Source: Parasedimentitalea psychrophila (GTDB taxonomy: Bacteria; Pseudomonadota; Alphaproteobacteria; Rhodobacterales; Rhodobacteraceae). From it: a stretch of 64,000 bases of DNA. The position numbers and the translations under genes were made by a program. The notes under the pieces are model-generated. The model was given only the letters and a program-made list of their open reading frames with translations. It did not search any database and was not told the origin of the DNA. The stretch lies in assembly GCF_030285785.1 (NCBI RefSeq), contig NZ_CP127247.1:744001-808000 (forward strand). The letters run 5' to 3'. Shown piece after piece: positions 17,883 through 26,759 of this stretch; the stretch's first letter is position 1; every line of letters begins with the position of its first letter.

Positions 17883-19886
17883 GTGCTATTGGCACAGGCC
17901 CGTGAACCATGGGAAACCATTTTGAGATCCGTCCGGCTCCGCCTTCTGCTCCTTGCCCTATTGCCACTCAGCGTATTGATGCCGCTGCTGCTGGTGCTGG
18001 CCATGACCCGTTGGAATGCCGACTATGACGACATGCTGATTGCCAATGTCGACAGTGACCTGCGCATTGCACAACAATATCTCGGGCGCATTTTGACAAG
18101 CACCGGCACCGACATTCGCAGCGTCGCGGAATCGCGCCTGTTCGGCGAAGTGCTGCGCGCCCCCAACCGTGAAAAGCAGCGTTTTCTGAACCAGCGCCGC
18201 ATCGCACTGCAACTTGATTTTCTGTATTTTCTCCCCCGTGAGGACCTGTCAGTCCCAACCTCTAACTGGCCGGTGATTGCCGCCGCCGCGGCCGGCACCC
18301 TAAACTCACAAATCGATATTTTCTCAGCCCGGGACTTGGCGGCGCGGTCCCCCGAACTTCAGCAACGGGCCCGCATTGGGTTGATCGAAACCGAGGCCGC
18401 AGTGCCGACATCCCGCGCCGCCGAAGATCGCGGCATGGTCGTGCATTCCGCCGCTCCGGTCACTGTGCTGGGCCAGGAAGGCGTGCTGGTGGGCGGCATC
18501 CTGCTGAACCGCAACCTCGATTTCATCGATACCATCAATGCGCTTGTCTACCTCAGCGACAGTGCCGGAGAAAACCGGCAGGGAACGGCCACCCTGTTTC
18601 TGGACGACACCCGAATATCGACCAACGTACGCCTGTTCGAAGACGTGCGCGCGCTTGGCACCCGTGTTTCTGCCTCCGTGCGCCACCGGGTATTGACCCA
18701 GGGGAAAACCTGGCTGGACCGCGCCTTTGTGGTCAATGACTGGTACATATCAGGCTACCTGCCCCTGACCGACAGCTTCGGACGCCATGTTGGGATGCTC
18801 TATGTCGGTTTTCTCGAGGCCCCCTATCAAGCGGCCAAACGGGCGGCCTATTGGACCATTGTGGCGGTGTTCATCGGTGTTCTGGTGATTTCCGCGCCGC
18901 TGTTTCTATGGCTGGCCAAGGGTATCTTTTCGCCACTGGAACAGATGACCCGGACCATGAAGCGGGTCGAGCGCGGTGACTTGGCGGCCCGCAACGGTAC
19001 CGTCGGCAGCCACGATGAAATCGGCCAGATGGCGGCGCACCTGGATGCTCTGCTGGACCAGATACAGGACCGCGATCAGGCCCTGCGGGATTGGGCCGGC
19101 GAGTTGAACGCCCGTGTCGACACCCGCACCGCCGAATTGCGCACTGCCAACAGCAAGCTCGAAGAAACCTTCAAGCAACTGGCGATGAGCGAAAAACTGG
19201 CTTCAATTGGTGAAATTACCGCCGGGGTGGCGCATGAAATCAACAACCCGGTGGCGGTTATCCAAGGCAATGTCGACGTGATCCGCATGACCCTTGCCGA
19301 TCACATCACCGAGATTGAAACCGAATTGGAACTGATCGACAATCAGGTGCTGCGGATCGATGCCATCGTCGGCAAGCTTTTGCAATTTGCCCGTCCAGCC
19401 GAATTTGGCACGTTTGAGGAAAGCGTCGACATTGCCCCCCTGGTCGAGGATTGCCTGGTTTTGGTTGATCACGTCCTGTCAAAACAGAACGTGACCATTT
19501 GCCGTGACTTCCAGCACACGCCGCCAGTCACCATCAATCCGGGCGAGTTGCAGCAGGTCGTCATAAATCTGGTGATGAATGCCGCCCAGGCCATGAAGAA
19601 CGCCGGCAAACTGGGGCTGAGACTGACCCCCGAGCCCCGGGATGGCCAGCCCGGAGTCCTGCTCACTGTCTCAGATAGCGGCCCCGGTATCGCCGACCAG
19701 GACATCGCCGCCGTGTTCAACCCCTTTTACACCACCAAACGCGGCGAGGGCACCGGTTTGGGACTTTCAATCAGCCAAACCCTTATCCAGCGGGCTGGCG
19801 GCTTGATCTCGGTGCGCAATGGAAGTCAGACCGGCGCTGAATTCAGCATCTGGTTGCCAGCGGCTGCCACCACCGAGGCCGCCTGA
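17883..19886 (+). CDS. Membrane sensor histidine kinase
   Basis: About 667 residues from GTG 17883 (a TTG at 17922 is a possible later start that still keeps the first membrane helix). Order: TM1 near residues 18-42, a periplasmic sensor of about 270 residues (Cache-like), TM2 near 322-345, HAMP, a coiled linker, HisKA with AHEINNPVAV (His near 451), then HATPase_c with N-box INLVMNAAQAM, G1 DSGPGIADQ and GEGTGLGLSIS. It is DctB-like in domain plan. It converges on the NtrC-type response regulator at 20005-21357, its probable partner. The signal is unknown; its place beside fdh suggests control of formate oxidation. Confidence 0.9.
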   Translation: MLLAQAREPWETILRSVRLRLLLLALLPLSVLMPLLLVLAMTRWNADYDDMLIANVDSDLRIAQQYLGRILTSTGTDIRSVAESRLFGEVLRAPNREKQRFLNQRRIALQLDFLYFLPREDLSVPTSNWPVIAAAAAGTLNSQIDIFSARDLAARSPELQQRARIGLIETEAAVPTSRAAEDRGMVVHSAAPVTVLGQEGVLVGGILLNRNLDFIDTINALVYLSDSAGENRQGTATLFLDDTRISTNVRLFEDVRALGTRVSASVRHRVLTQGKTWLDRAFVVNDWYISGYLPLTDSFGRHVGMLYVGFLEAPYQAAKRAAYWTIVAVFIGVLVISAPLFLWLAKGIFSPLEQMTRTMKRVERGDLAARNGTVGSHDEIGQMAAHLDALLDQIQDRDQALRDWAGELNARVDTRTAELRTANSKLEETFKQLAMSEKLASIGEITAGVAHEINNPVAVIQGNVDVIRMTLADHITEIETELELIDNQVLRIDAIVGKLLQFARPAEFGTFEESVDIAPLVEDCLVLVDHVLSKQNVTICRDFQHTPPVTINPGELQQVVINLVMNAAQAMKNAGKLGLRLTPEPRDGQPGVLLTVSDSGPGIADQDIAAVFNPFYTTKRGEGTGLGLSISQTLIQRAGGLISVRNGSQTGAEFSIWLPAAATTEAA

Positions 19887-19921
19887 GTCTCAAAAACCGA
19901 ACAGCCACCCTGATGATCCAG

Positions 19922-19985
19922 ACTTCATCTGGCCAAAAATATCCCAGGGTGAATTGCCCGAACGGGCAAGAGGGGCAGCGCCCCT
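19922..19985. repeat. Dispersed palindromic intergenic element, copy C
   Basis: Between the convergent kinase and regulator genes. It holds hairpins TTGCCCG-AA-CGGGCAA (19954-19969) and AGGGGC-AGC-GCCCCT (19971-19985), preceded by a segment whose complement (GGGATATTTTTGGCCAGATGAAG) resembles the tail of copy A. The GGGGCAGCGCCCC hairpin recurs at 33359-33375. Here it could serve as a bidirectional terminator. Confidence 0.6.
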
Positions 19986-20004
19986 CAACCTGACCTCGCG
20001 CGGA

Positions 20005-21357
20005 TCAAAACCCCCAGGAAGCACATTTGCGATCCACCGTCTTACGCGACACCCCAAGCCGACGCGCCGCCTCGGCCCGATTCCCCTCACAGGCATCCAG
20101 AACATGCATGATATGGCGTTGGGTCACCAAATCCAGGGTTTCTATTGCTGCGGTGCCAGTGATCGCCCCAGTGCCGGAAAACTCTTCCGGAATTTCGCCC
20201 AGTATCACCGAGCGTTCAATCAGGTTGCGCAACTCGCGCACATTGCCGGGCCAGTCATAGCGACTGAATTTCAACAGCGTCTCTTCGTTCAACTCCAGCG
20301 CCGGCATGCCCAGGCGAGTGGAAAACTGCTCCATGAACAGCGCGGCCAGTTCGACAATATCCTCAACCCTCTCGCGCAGCGGTGGCATAGCGATCTCCAC
20401 CACATTGATCCGGTGGTATAAATCAGCCCGAAACCGGCCCGCCGCCACTGCCTGTTGCAGGTCGGCATTGGTGGCAAACAGAAACCGCAAGTTCAATGGA
20501 ATTTCCCTTTCGGCCCCCACTGGACGGATCCGTTGATCCTCCAGCACCCGCAATAACGCCGCCTGCACTTGATCGGGCATCTGAGCGACTTCATCCAGGA
20601 ACAACGTGCCGCCGTCCGCATGCAAAAACAGCCCGTCTTTGCGCCGGTCCTGCTCATCCACCAAGCCAAACAACTCATGCGCTATCCGGTCTGGCGCAAT
20701 GGCCGCACAATTCACCGCAACAAACGGCATGGCGGCGCGCTCGGACAGCGAATGCAAAGTACGGGCGGCAATTTCCTTGCCGGTACCGCTGGCGCCAGTG
20801 AACAGCACCGGCGTCGGCAAGGGCGCCAGCCGCGTCAGCATTTCACGGGCCTGGCAAATCGCCGCCGATTTACCCAGCAACCGACCGCGCGCCGCGGTTC
20901 CTTCGGCAGAGAGCTCGTGTTTTAACAGATAATTTTCACGCCGCAGGTATTTTCGATCCAGCGCCCGCGCCACCGAATTGAGTATCTGGTTGGCGCGAAA
21001 TGGTTTTAGCACAAAATCGGCAACGCCAAGACGCAGCGCCTGAATAGCGGTTTCCAGATCCGCATAGGCGGTGACCAGGATGGTATCGGCAAACAACCCC
21101 ACACGGCGCTGTTCCTGCACCCATTCCAACCCGGTTTTACCCGGCATGATATTGTCCAGGATAATCAAATCAAAATGGGCCTGATCCAGAATAGCACTGG
21201 CCTCAATCGCCGAGGCCGCCTGCTCCACCCGCTTGCAACGCGGCATCAGGATCTTGGTCAGAAAATTGCGCATTCCGGGTTCATCGTCGATCACCAGGAT
21301 CGAAGCCGCCGCCAGGTTCTCTCCATATTCATCGCGCGCCGCAGAATTTTTCATCAT
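20005..21357 (-). CDS. NtrC-family response regulator lacking the GAFTGA loop
   Basis: 450 residues. The receiver domain (about 18-130) has the acidic pair IDDEPG, phospho-acceptor Asp68 in LIILDNIMPG, and Lys in LKPF. The AAA+ domain (about 160-390) has Walker A GASGTGKE and Walker B GGTLFLDEV. The C-terminal Fis-type HTH is NRAEAARRLGVSRKTVDRK. Where sigma-54 activators carry GAFTGA (after ELFG, near residue 232), this protein reads ELFGLVDEQDRRKDGLF, so the loop is missing. It may therefore work with sigma-70 or as a repressor, as described for other GAFTGA-less NtrC relatives. Its start overlaps a 44-codon ORF (ATGA). Confidence 0.92.
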   Translation of the reverse strand: MMKNSAARDEYGENLAAASILVIDDEPGMRNFLTKILMPRCKRVEQAASAIEASAILDQAHFDLIILDNIMPGKTGLEWVQEQRRVGLFADTILVTAYADLETAIQALRLGVADFVLKPFRANQILNSVARALDRKYLRRENYLLKHELSAEGTAARGRLLGKSAAICQAREMLTRLAPLPTPVLFTGASGTGKEIAARTLHSLSERAAMPFVAVNCAAIAPDRIAHELFGLVDEQDRRKDGLFLHADGGTLFLDEVAQMPDQVQAALLRVLEDQRIRPVGAEREIPLNLRFLFATNADLQQAVAAGRFRADLYHRINVVEIAMPPLRERVEDIVELAALFMEQFSTRLGMPALELNEETLLKFSRYDWPGNVRELRNLIERSVILGEIPEEFSGTGAITGTAAIETLDLVTQRHIMHVLDACEGNRAEAARRLGVSRKTVDRKCASWGF

Positions 21358-21488
21358 GTCGTCTCATTCAGCCGAACGACTGGGCCTGATCGCATATCAG
21401 CTGAGGTAAATCCTGCCTGCTGCAACAGCTGGTTGGCCGCCGTGCCAGTCAGCTGGATGGCCGCAACCCCGGTCAACATGGATTTCAT
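21354..21488 (-). CDS. Possible 44-residue small ORF coupled to the response regulator
   Basis: The ATG at 21488 is preceded by GGAG 10 bases upstream, and the TGA overlaps the regulator ATG (ATGA). The peptide begins MKSMLTGVAAIQLTGTAANQ and ends RLNETT; it has no membrane helix or recognised motif. The exact stop-start overlap and RBS argue for a translated leader or a genuine small protein. No homologue is known to me. Confidence 0.35.
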   Translation of the reverse strand: MKSMLTGVAAIQLTGTAANQLLQQAGFTSADMRSGPVVRLNETT

Positions 21489-21601
21489 CGTAACGGTTCT
21501 CCGACTTGGGACAATAATAAATAATTCGATCACCGGCGCTCAGCGAGGTGACGGTAACAGATCTGGCGGTGTTAGACGAACAGCCAATCAGCCCCAGCAG
21601 A

Positions 21602-22777
21602 TCACTCTGGCTTCGGCGGCCCGTTTTGCCCCTGCTGGATCTCTTCCAGCCAAAGACTGTGGTGCTGTTTCGCCCAGGCCTCATCCACTTCGCCGCTGCC
21701 CATGGCGTCATAGGCGCCCTCCATACCAACCGAGCCAATGTAGATATGCGCAATGACAATCGCCATCAGCAAAAAGGCCAGGATGGCGTGCCACATTTGC
21801 GCCAGCTGCATCTCTTCTTGCGGTGCCATCGTTTCCGACAGCTCGCCAAGCCGCAACAGCCCGGCCAGACCAATATCGTTGGCAAATGCAAAACTCTTGG
21901 CAAACAAAGGTAATTCATAGGGGAACAGCAGCGACACACCGGTGAGCGAGATCAAGGCGCCCAACAGGATAACCGACCAGAAGATCACCTTTTGACCGGC
22001 GTTGAATTTTTTGGCCGGCGGGTGCTTGCTGCCGACAATGCCTCCGGCCTGGCGGATCCAGACCAGATCCGTGCGATCAGGCAGGTTATGCGCCACCCAC
22101 ATCACAAAAATGATCACCAAGCCGACAATAAAGGCCCAGGCAACAGTGTTGTGCAGCCATTTCCCCAGTTCCAGCAGCGTTGAATTCACCTCTTTGCCCA
22201 AATAGGGTATGATCAAGACCCGGCCAAACAAGCTGGTCAATCCGGTGATCCCCAGCAGAATGAACGCACCGCCCAGCAACCAGTGGCCAAAACGCTCAAA
22301 GGCCTTGAAACGCATCACCATGCGGCCGGTCTTTTCCCCTTCAATGGCAATCGTGCCGCGCAGCAGATAGAACACCAGCAATAGGGCCATTGTGCCCAGC
22401 AGCAACCAGCCGCCATATTGGCGCAGCGGCCCGGCCCGAAACGCCAGCCAACGCAGGCCGCCATCCTGCACCAGAACCGTGGCGACCTCACCGCCAGCCG
22501 AGACCCGCACATCAGCCGAGCCATAGCGCAGGCCGCGCCAGAATTCAGGATCTGAAACCCCTCCCCGAGTGCCCAATTGTTGATCCAAAGCGGCGGCTTG
22601 GTCAGGGTCGCCGGTATTGTCACGCCGGAAACTGTCATCGACAGCTTCGCCGTTCTGGCGGGCCATGATATCCGCAAGAGTTTGGGCACCGCCAGTGGCA
22701 ATGCGTTCAGGTGTGGTTTGTGCCGCAACCGGCAAACCCATGATCAGACAAACCATAAGCCAAAGAAGAACGCGCAT
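21602..22777 (-). CDS. fdhC: Formate dehydrogenase gamma subunit, cytochrome b
   Basis: 391 residues from the ATG at 22777, which gives a signal peptide (LLWLMVCLIMGLPVAAQ). An extra periplasmic N-terminal segment of about 100 residues follows, then a helix (WLLLGTMALLLVFYLL), then the four-helix cytochrome b core starting FERFGHWLLGGAFILLGITG, with haem histidines in GHWL, KWLHNTVAW and QMWHAILAFLLMAIVIAHIY. This FdoI/FdnI-type subunit passes electrons from the periplasmic catalytic subunits to quinone. An upstream in-frame ATG (22810) is possible but would spoil the signal peptide. A 127-bp spacer with three hairpins separates it from fdhB. Confidence 0.92.
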   Translation of the reverse strand: MRVLLWLMVCLIMGLPVAAQTTPERIATGGAQTLADIMARQNGEAVDDSFRRDNTGDPDQAAALDQQLGTRGGVSDPEFWRGLRYGSADVRVSAGGEVATVLVQDGGLRWLAFRAGPLRQYGGWLLLGTMALLLVFYLLRGTIAIEGEKTGRMVMRFKAFERFGHWLLGGAFILLGITGLTSLFGRVLIIPYLGKEVNSTLLELGKWLHNTVAWAFIVGLVIIFVMWVAHNLPDRTDLVWIRQAGGIVGSKHPPAKKFNAGQKVIFWSVILLGALISLTGVSLLFPYELPLFAKSFAFANDIGLAGLLRLGELSETMAPQEEMQLAQMWHAILAFLLMAIVIAHIYIGSVGMEGAYDAMGSGEVDEAWAKQHHSLWLEEIQQGQNGPPKPE

Positions 22778-22810
22778 CTGGTCCTCGACATTCTGTAGAT
22801 TGAAAAGCAT

Positions 22811-22891
22811 CCGTTTTCTGAAACAGAAAACGGGACGGAATTTTAAAAATTCCGGTTAGTGTGCCACCGGCGGCCGCCACAGCCGCCGGTG
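22811..22891 (-). repeat. Three consecutive perfect hairpins in the fdhB-fdhC spacer
   Basis: CCGTTTTCTG-AAA-CAGAAAACGG (22811-22833), CGGAATTT-TAA-AAATTCCG (22836-22854) and CACCGGCGGC-N7-GCCGCCGGTG (22865-22891). They fill nearly the whole spacer on the transcribed side. None has a proper T-run on the minus strand. They could set segmental mRNA stability or partial termination between catalytic and membrane subunits. Confidence 0.7.
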
Positions 22892-22904
22892 TTACTATCC
22901 TCGC

Positions 22905-23498
22905 CTACTCGCCCTTTTGCCGATAGGCAGTGCCCCAACCCCAGGCACCGGCCCCAAAGCCACGGGCGACGATGCGCTCGCGGTAGACCGCAGAGACGGT
23001 ATCGCCGTCGCCGGCCAACAGGGCCTTGGTCGAGCACATCTCGGCGCAGATCGGCAGCTTGCCTTCGGCGATCCGGTTGCGGCCGTATTTGGCGAACTCG
23101 GCGGCCGAATGGTTCTCTTCCGGACCACCGGCGCAGAAGGTGCACTTGTCCATTTTGCCACGGCTGCCGAAATTGCCCGCCTGCGGATACTGCGGCGCGC
23201 CAAAGGGGCAGGCGTAGAAACAGTAGCCACAGCCAATGCACAGATCCTTAGAGTGCAGGACCACGCCATCCTCGGTCTGGTAGAAACAATCCACCGGGCA
23301 GACCGCCATACAGGGTGCGTCGGAACAATGCATACAGGCGACCGAGATCGACCGCTCGCCTGGCTTGCCATCATTGATGGTCACAACACGGCGGCGGTTG
23401 ATGCCCCAGGGCACTTCATGCTCGTTCTTACAGGCGGTGACACAGGCGTTGCATTCAATGCAGCGTTCGGCGTCGCAGAGGAACTTCGCTCTTGCCAT
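22905..23498 (-). CDS. fdhB: Formate dehydrogenase beta subunit, 4Fe-4S protein
   Basis: 197 residues with four cysteine clusters of the FdoH/DMSO-reductase beta type: CIECNACVTAC, CMHCSDAPCMAVCP, CIGCGYCFYACP, and CTFCAGG completed by a later Cys (PICAEMC). It relays electrons from the catalytic subunit to the cytochrome b subunit. There is no C-terminal membrane anchor, unlike E. coli FdnH/FdoH. It starts 12 bp after fdhA. The C-terminal sequence RGFGAGAWGWGTAYRQKGE is Gly/aromatic rich. Confidence 0.95.
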   Translation of the reverse strand: MARAKFLCDAERCIECNACVTACKNEHEVPWGINRRRVVTINDGKPGERSISVACMHCSDAPCMAVCPVDCFYQTEDGVVLHSKDLCIGCGYCFYACPFGAPQYPQAGNFGSRGKMDKCTFCAGGPEENHSAAEFAKYGRNRIAEGKLPICAEMCSTKALLAGDGDTVSAVYRERIVARGFGAGAWGWGTAYRQKGE

Positions 23499-23510
23499 CT
23501 TTCTTTCTCC

Positions 23511-26405
23511 TTATGCTGCACTGATTTTGCAGAGAGTACATTTTGTCTCCTGCATTTGGGTGACGCTGTCATAGCCATAGGTCTGGGCGGTGTTTGAGCT
23601 TTCGCCCAACACGTAAGGCGCAGCCCCGTCGGGATACTTGTCCCGCAGATCCTTGCCTTGAAAATGCCCACCAAAGTGAAACGGCATAAAGGCGACGCCC
23701 TCGCCGACCCGCTCCGTCACCATCGCCATCACCTTGACCTTGCCGCCCTCGGGGCTTTCCAGCCAGACCTGCGCACCGTCGCGCACCCCCAGATTATTGG
23801 CATCCCGGGTGTTGATCTCGACAAACATGTCCTGCTGCAACTCGGCCAGCCAGGGATTGGAGCGGCTCTCTTCACCGCCGCCCTCATATTCGACCAGCCG
23901 GCCAGAGGTGAGAATGAGCGGGAAGTCCTTGGATACGTCTTTCTTCTGGATCGAAGCATACATGGTTGGCAGCCGATAAAACTTACGGTCCTCATATGTT
24001 GGATAGTCTTCGACCAGATCGCGCCGGTTGGTGTATAGCGGTTCGCGGTGAACCGGCACCGGATCGGGAAAGGTCCATACAACCGCCCGGGCTTTGGCGT
24101 TGCCAAAAGGCGCGCACTCATGCTTGATTGCCACCCGCTGAATACCGCCCGACAGGTCGGTTTTCCAGTTGGTTTTGGGACCGGCAACCGCGTCAATCGA
24201 CGCCCGTTCCTCGGCGGTCAGATCGCCATCCCAACCCAGATCCATCAGCATCTGCATGGTGAATTCCGGATAGCCGTCCTGGATTTCCGAGTTCACCGAA
24301 TAGACACCCTCGGCCAGCAGGTTGTCGCCATCCCGTTCCACCCCAAAACGGGCGCGGAAGGTAAGACCCCCCTCAGAGACCGGCTTGGACATGTCATAGA
24401 GGTTGGGCGTGCCGGGATGGCCCATCTCGGGAGTGCCCCAACAGGGCCAGGGCAGACCGTAATAGTCCCCATCGGCCGGCCCACCAATCGCCCGCAATGT
24501 GGTGCGGTCAAAGGTGTGCTGGTTGGCCATATGCAGCTTCATCCGCTCTGGGCTTTGCCCAGTATAGCCGATGGTCCACAGACCCTTGTTGAACTCACGG
24601 GTGATGCTTTCGACGTTTGGCGTGTTTTCGTCTTCCATTTCGATATTGCGGAAGAAGCGATCAGCCCAGCCAAATTTATTCGCAAACATCCCCATGATCT
24701 CGTGATCAGGTTTGCTTTCAAACAGCGGATCAACAACCTTGTCACGCCACTGGAATGAGCGGTTTGATGCGGTCACAGAGCCTCGGGTCTCAAACTGGGT
24801 ACAGGCCGGCAGCAAATAACAGCCATCGGTCCGGTCATGCAAAACAGCCGAGACGGTGGGATACGGGTCGATCACCACCAGCATGTCCAGCTTCTCCATC
24901 GCGGTCTTCATTTCCGGCCCACGGGTCTGCGAGTTTGGCGCGTGGCCCCAAAGCACCATCGCCCGCACTTTGTTGGGCTGGTCGATGTTGTCCTTGTCCT
25001 CCAGCACCCCGTCGATCCAGCGACTGACCGGAATGCCGGTCAGGTTCTGCAGCGACTTGTCCTTGCCATCTGCGCCCTTCAGCATGTCGAACTGATTGGC
25101 CAGCCATTCGGGATCTTCATCCCAAACACGGGCCCAATGCGCCCAGGCCCCTTTCGACAACCCGTAGTAACCCGGCAAAGTATGGCTCAACACGCCAAGA
25201 TCGGTGGCACCCTGCACGTTGTCGTGGCCGCGGAAGATGTTGGTACCGCCACCGCTGGTGCCCATGTTGCCCAGCGCCAGTTGCAGGATACAATAGGCAC
25301 GGGTGTTGTTGTTGCCGGTGGTGTGCTGGGTGCCGCCCATACACCAGATCACGGTGCCGGGACGGTTGTTGGCCAATGTGCGGGCCACCCGGCGCAGCTG
25401 GGTGCCGGGAACTCCGGTGACGCGTTCGACCTCTTCCGGGGTCCACTTGCGCACTTCGTCTCTGATCTGGTCCATGCCCCAGACACGGGTGCGGATGAAC
25501 TCTTTGTCTTCCCAGGAATTCTCAAAGATATGGTAGAGAAGACCCCAGACCAGCGCTACATCGGTGCCCGGACGCAGACGCACATATTCGTCGGCATGGG
25601 CCGCTGTGCGTGTGAACCGCGGATCACAAACGATCAGTGGCGCGTTGTTCTCCTCTTTGGCCTTCAGGATATGCAGCAGCGAGACCGGATGTGCCTCGGC
25701 TGGATTGCCGCCAATGATGAAAATCGCCCTAGAGTTATGGATGTCGTTATAGCTGTTGGTCATGGCGCCATAGCCCCATGTATTGGCAACGCCAGCAACG
25801 GTGGTCGAGTGACAGATCCGTGCCTGATGATCGACGTTATTGGTGCCCCAATAGGCCGCGAACTTGCGGAACAGATAGGCCTGCTCATTACTGTGCTTGG
25901 CCGAGCCGAGCCAGTAGACACTGTCCGGTCCGCTCTCTTTGCGGATCTGCATCATGCCGTCGCCGATCTCGTTGATCGCCTGCTCCCAGCTGATACGCTT
26001 CCACTCGCCACCCTCTTTTTTCATCGGGTACTTCAGGCGGCGTTCGCCGTGCGCATGTTCGCGCACCGCAGCGCCTTTGGCGCAATGGGCGCCCAGGTTG
26101 AACGGGCTGTCCCAGCCGGGCTCTTGCCCGATCCAGACACCGTTTTGAACTTCGGCAATCACCGTGCAGCCAACCGAACAATGGGTGCAGATCGATTTCA
26201 CGGTTTCAACCGCATTGGCTGCAGCAGATTGCGCATTGGCCTGGGTCACCGATCCGCCGGTGGCGCTGATCGCCGTCAACCCACCAATGGCCAGACCAGA
26301 ACTGCGCAGAAACGCGCGACGGTCAACGGACGTGTCCGCGACCTTGGAGAGGATACTTGTCCGCTGGGGGCGTCTCGCAACCCCGTTGGTCTTTTTCCTA
26401 AGCAT
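23511..26405 (-). CDS. fdhA: Formate dehydrogenase alpha subunit, Mo/W-bisPGD, Tat-exported
   Basis: 964 residues. A twin-arginine signal (VDRRAFLRSSGLAIGG, RR at 29-30) indicates periplasmic location. The N-terminal 4Fe-4S site is C73, C76, C80 and C108. The metal-binding residue is a cysteine (C198 in ARICHSTTVAG), so this is a Cys enzyme, not a selenocysteine one. The molybdopterin domains follow (GGNPAEAHPV, CMGGTQHT, LTSGRLVEYEGGGEESRSNPW). It oxidises formate to CO2. The tungstate transporter at 33406-35623 suggests that W may be the metal. The preceding leader has a 15-bp repeat of its own coding sequence (26469-26483 against 26368-26382). Confidence 0.97.
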   Translation of the reverse strand: MLRKKTNGVARRPQRTSILSKVADTSVDRRAFLRSSGLAIGGLTAISATGGSVTQANAQSAAANAVETVKSICTHCSVGCTVIAEVQNGVWIGQEPGWDSPFNLGAHCAKGAAVREHAHGERRLKYPMKKEGGEWKRISWEQAINEIGDGMMQIRKESGPDSVYWLGSAKHSNEQAYLFRKFAAYWGTNNVDHQARICHSTTVAGVANTWGYGAMTNSYNDIHNSRAIFIIGGNPAEAHPVSLLHILKAKEENNAPLIVCDPRFTRTAAHADEYVRLRPGTDVALVWGLLYHIFENSWEDKEFIRTRVWGMDQIRDEVRKWTPEEVERVTGVPGTQLRRVARTLANNRPGTVIWCMGGTQHTTGNNNTRAYCILQLALGNMGTSGGGTNIFRGHDNVQGATDLGVLSHTLPGYYGLSKGAWAHWARVWDEDPEWLANQFDMLKGADGKDKSLQNLTGIPVSRWIDGVLEDKDNIDQPNKVRAMVLWGHAPNSQTRGPEMKTAMEKLDMLVVIDPYPTVSAVLHDRTDGCYLLPACTQFETRGSVTASNRSFQWRDKVVDPLFESKPDHEIMGMFANKFGWADRFFRNIEMEDENTPNVESITREFNKGLWTIGYTGQSPERMKLHMANQHTFDRTTLRAIGGPADGDYYGLPWPCWGTPEMGHPGTPNLYDMSKPVSEGGLTFRARFGVERDGDNLLAEGVYSVNSEIQDGYPEFTMQMLMDLGWDGDLTAEERASIDAVAGPKTNWKTDLSGGIQRVAIKHECAPFGNAKARAVVWTFPDPVPVHREPLYTNRRDLVEDYPTYEDRKFYRLPTMYASIQKKDVSKDFPLILTSGRLVEYEGGGEESRSNPWLAELQQDMFVEINTRDANNLGVRDGAQVWLESPEGGKVKVMAMVTERVGEGVAFMPFHFGGHFQGKDLRDKYPDGAAPYVLGESSNTAQTYGYDSVTQMQETKCTLCKISAA

Positions 26406-26515
26406 TATAACCTCCCTTGCGGCCCGTTAATTCGGGCTAGCTGGGTTACTGAAAATCAGCAGGCGGTCGGGCGTCTCGCAACCAGTTGCCTGCAGTGGAT
26501 CGTGGCGCGCGGTGT

Positions 26516-26707
26516 TTAGAACCGCAGGCTGTCAAGGTAAGCGCGGGTATGCGCCGTATCCTGCATCTTGGTCGATGACAGGTCGGGCTCTGCGGCCTGC
26601 GCCTCGCCCCCGCTCGTTGCGACAGCAACCGCAGCCAGCGGTGCCGTTGTTGCGGCCAGTTTTAGAAAGTCGCGGCGGCTGCTGGCCTCCTCGGTCTTCC
26701 GGGTCAT
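26516..26707 (-). CDS. Small Tat-signal protein of formate dehydrogenase regions
   Basis: 63 residues: SSRRDFLKLAATTAPLAAVAVA is a clean Tat signal, followed by only about 25 mature residues (AEPDLSSTKMQDTAHTRAYL). This matches the small formate dehydrogenase region Tat-target family found next to fdhA. Its function is not established; partnership with the catalytic subunit during export is a common guess. It lies between the TorD-like chaperone gene and fdhA in the same operon. Confidence 0.88.
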   Translation of the reverse strand: MTRKTEEASSRRDFLKLAATTAPLAAVAVATSGGEAQAAEPDLSSTKMQDTAHTRAYLDSLRF

Positions 26708-26759
26708 GTGAGTTTCCTCCCCACGGGTTGTGGACGGTGGCCCCGTCCGGCTGTGCAGA

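Noticed and set aside
21491-21620. Lipobox-like LIGC in a minus-strand frame after fdhC
   Set aside because: No start codon at a sensible distance and the frame runs out through the small ORF region; no support for a lipoprotein gene.
24837-26519. 560-codon open frame on the plus strand
   Set aside because: Antisense to fdhA; GC-rich codon shadow.
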